Assembly (NCBI GenBank): GCA_002842735.1
Contig: PHEB01000006.1
Location: 62,001 to 126,000 of the forward strand
Length of the DNA: 64,000 nucleotides
Direction: 5' to 3'
From: Alphaproteobacteria bacterium HGW-Alphaproteobacteria-7
GTDB taxonomy: Bacteria > Pseudomonadota > Alphaproteobacteria > Sphingomonadales > Sphingomonadaceae
Numbering within the stretch: position 1 is the stretch's first letter; the number at the start of each line of letters is the position of its first letter. A program made the position numbers and the translations under genes. The notes below the pieces were generated by a model, which worked only from the letters and a program-made list of their open reading frames with translations, was not told where the DNA came from and searched no databases. Shown here piece after piece: positions 63,333 to 64,000 of this stretch.

Positions 63333-64000
63333 GCGGGCGATTGTGCGCCCAGCAGCGCGGCGGTGGCAAGCGCAATATCATCGGCCCGCATCAGGCTTTC
63401 GCCCACCAAAAAGGTGCGCACGCCGCTGCGTTCGAGCCGTGCGAGATCAGCGTGGGTGTTGATCCCGCTTTCACCCACCAGCAACGCGCCTTGCGGTGCC
63501 AGCGGGGCAAGCCGTTCAGTGGTCGCAAGGCTGGTGGTGAAGGTTTTGAGGTCACGGTTATTGACCCCGATCAGCCGTGATTTCAGCACGCTCGCGGCGC
63601 GCTCCATCTCGGCCTCGTCGTGCACTTCGACCAGCACATCCATGCCGTGTTCGGCAGCAGCGGCCTCGATTTCGGCCATCGCGGTATCGTCCAGCGCGGC
63701 GACGATGATCAGGATCGCGTCGGCCCCGATCGCGCGCGCTTCAAGGCATTGCCACGGATCGACCATGAAATCCTTGCGCAGCACCGGCAGCGTGCAGGCG
63801 GCGCGGGCGGCGATGAGGTAATCCTCGTGACCCTGAAAATAGGGCGCATCGGTCAGCACCGAAAGGCAGGCCGCGCCGCCTTGTTCATAGGCGGCGGCGT
63901 GATCGGCCGGGCGGAAATCAGCGCGGATCAGGCCTTTGGAGGGGCTGGCTTTCTTGATTTCTGCGATCAGCGCATATCCGGTGTTGGCGCGGGCGCGCAG
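63329..64000 (-). CDS. trpC: Indole-3-glycerol phosphate synthase, 5' end beyond window
   Basis: Partial gene; 223 C-terminal codons are visible and the frame is open to base 64000. Visible motifs are [19 protein letters not shown] near the right edge, [27 protein letters not shown] and [13 protein letters not shown], covering most of the TIM barrel including catalytic Lys residues. It closes the indole ring in tryptophan synthesis. The stop overlaps moaC. Confidence 0.95.
   Translation of the reverse strand: MRARANTGYALIAEIKKASPSKGLIRADFRPADHAAAYEQGGAACLSVLTDAPYFQGHEDYLIAARAACTLPVLRKDFMVDPWQCLEARAIGADAILIIVAALDDTAMAEIEAAAAEHGMDVLVEVHDEAEMERAASVLKSRLIGVNNRDLKTFTTSLATTERLAPLAPQGALLVGESGINTHADLARLERSGVRTFLVGESLMRADDIALATAALLGAQSPA

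Noticed and set aside
1..64000. CRISPR array, prophage, transposase or integrase genes
   Set aside because: No regularly spaced repeats, no recombinase motifs and no phage structural proteins were seen in any frame.

Overview
The window reads as the chromosome of a GC-rich alphaproteobacterium of the order Sphingomonadales, most likely family Erythrobacteraceae. This rests on protein-level resemblance (NuoA-N, citrate synthase, LexA, RNase E, the XrtA locus), on gene order, and on a GTTC-N7-GTTC SOS box upstream of lexA. No rRNA, tRNA, CRISPR array, transposase or phage gene was found.

Region 1 (1-10887, + strand) is the right part of an exosortase A (XrtA / PEP-CTERM) exopolysaccharide locus: chain-length determinant (cut by the left edge), tyrosine autokinase, outer-membrane beta-barrel, ExeA-like ATPase, polysaccharide deacetylase, FemAB-like protein, glycosyltransferase, exosortase A and a glutamine-dependent amidotransferase. 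The genes are tightly packed, mostly overlapping, so probably one operon making and exporting a surface polysaccharide. The exosortase has no fused EpsI domain, and no PEP-CTERM substrate is encoded here.

Region 2 (10892-29514) is housekeeping. It holds zapE, a thioesterase and sdhB on the minus strand, a small membrane protein, a SAM methyltransferase, and rne. The peptidoglycan genes (amidase, PBP1A) precede prfB. Then come a lipoprotein-like methyltransferase, a nitronate monooxygenase-like flavoprotein with four extra cysteines, a 2-hydroxyacid dehydrogenase, an SH3 protein, a thiolase and an aldehyde dehydrogenase.

Region 3 (29641-46588) is a complete 14-gene nuoA-N operon for respiratory complex I, followed without a break by birA, coaX, an RNase J gene and a DUF1467 gene. 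It is unusual in two ways. At least six extra small genes sit between nuo genes, stitched in by start/stop overlaps. Five palindromic intergenic repeats of four families also lie inside it. The nuoD-nuoE junction is present twice and contains a chimeric mini-ORF made of the NuoE start, a repeat and the NuoD end. nuoG carries a deletion of about 34 bases that shifts the frame and removes two [2Fe-2S] cysteines.

Region 4 (50211-56644) is an accessory-looking module. A large coiled-coil membrane protein (possibly TipN-like) diverges from a four-gene block: an Hpt-like protein whose phospho-histidine is Met, a membrane protein with a nucleotidyltransferase-like start, an all-helical protein, and a histidine-kinase-like protein whose phospho-histidine is Pro. 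This looks like a signalling or polarity module without phosphotransfer histidines and is, with the nuo operon, the most promising place for new biology.

Region 5 (56668-64000) holds gltA and gltX (minus), comEC (plus), lexA with its SOS box, moaC and the 3' part of trpC (minus, cut by the right edge).
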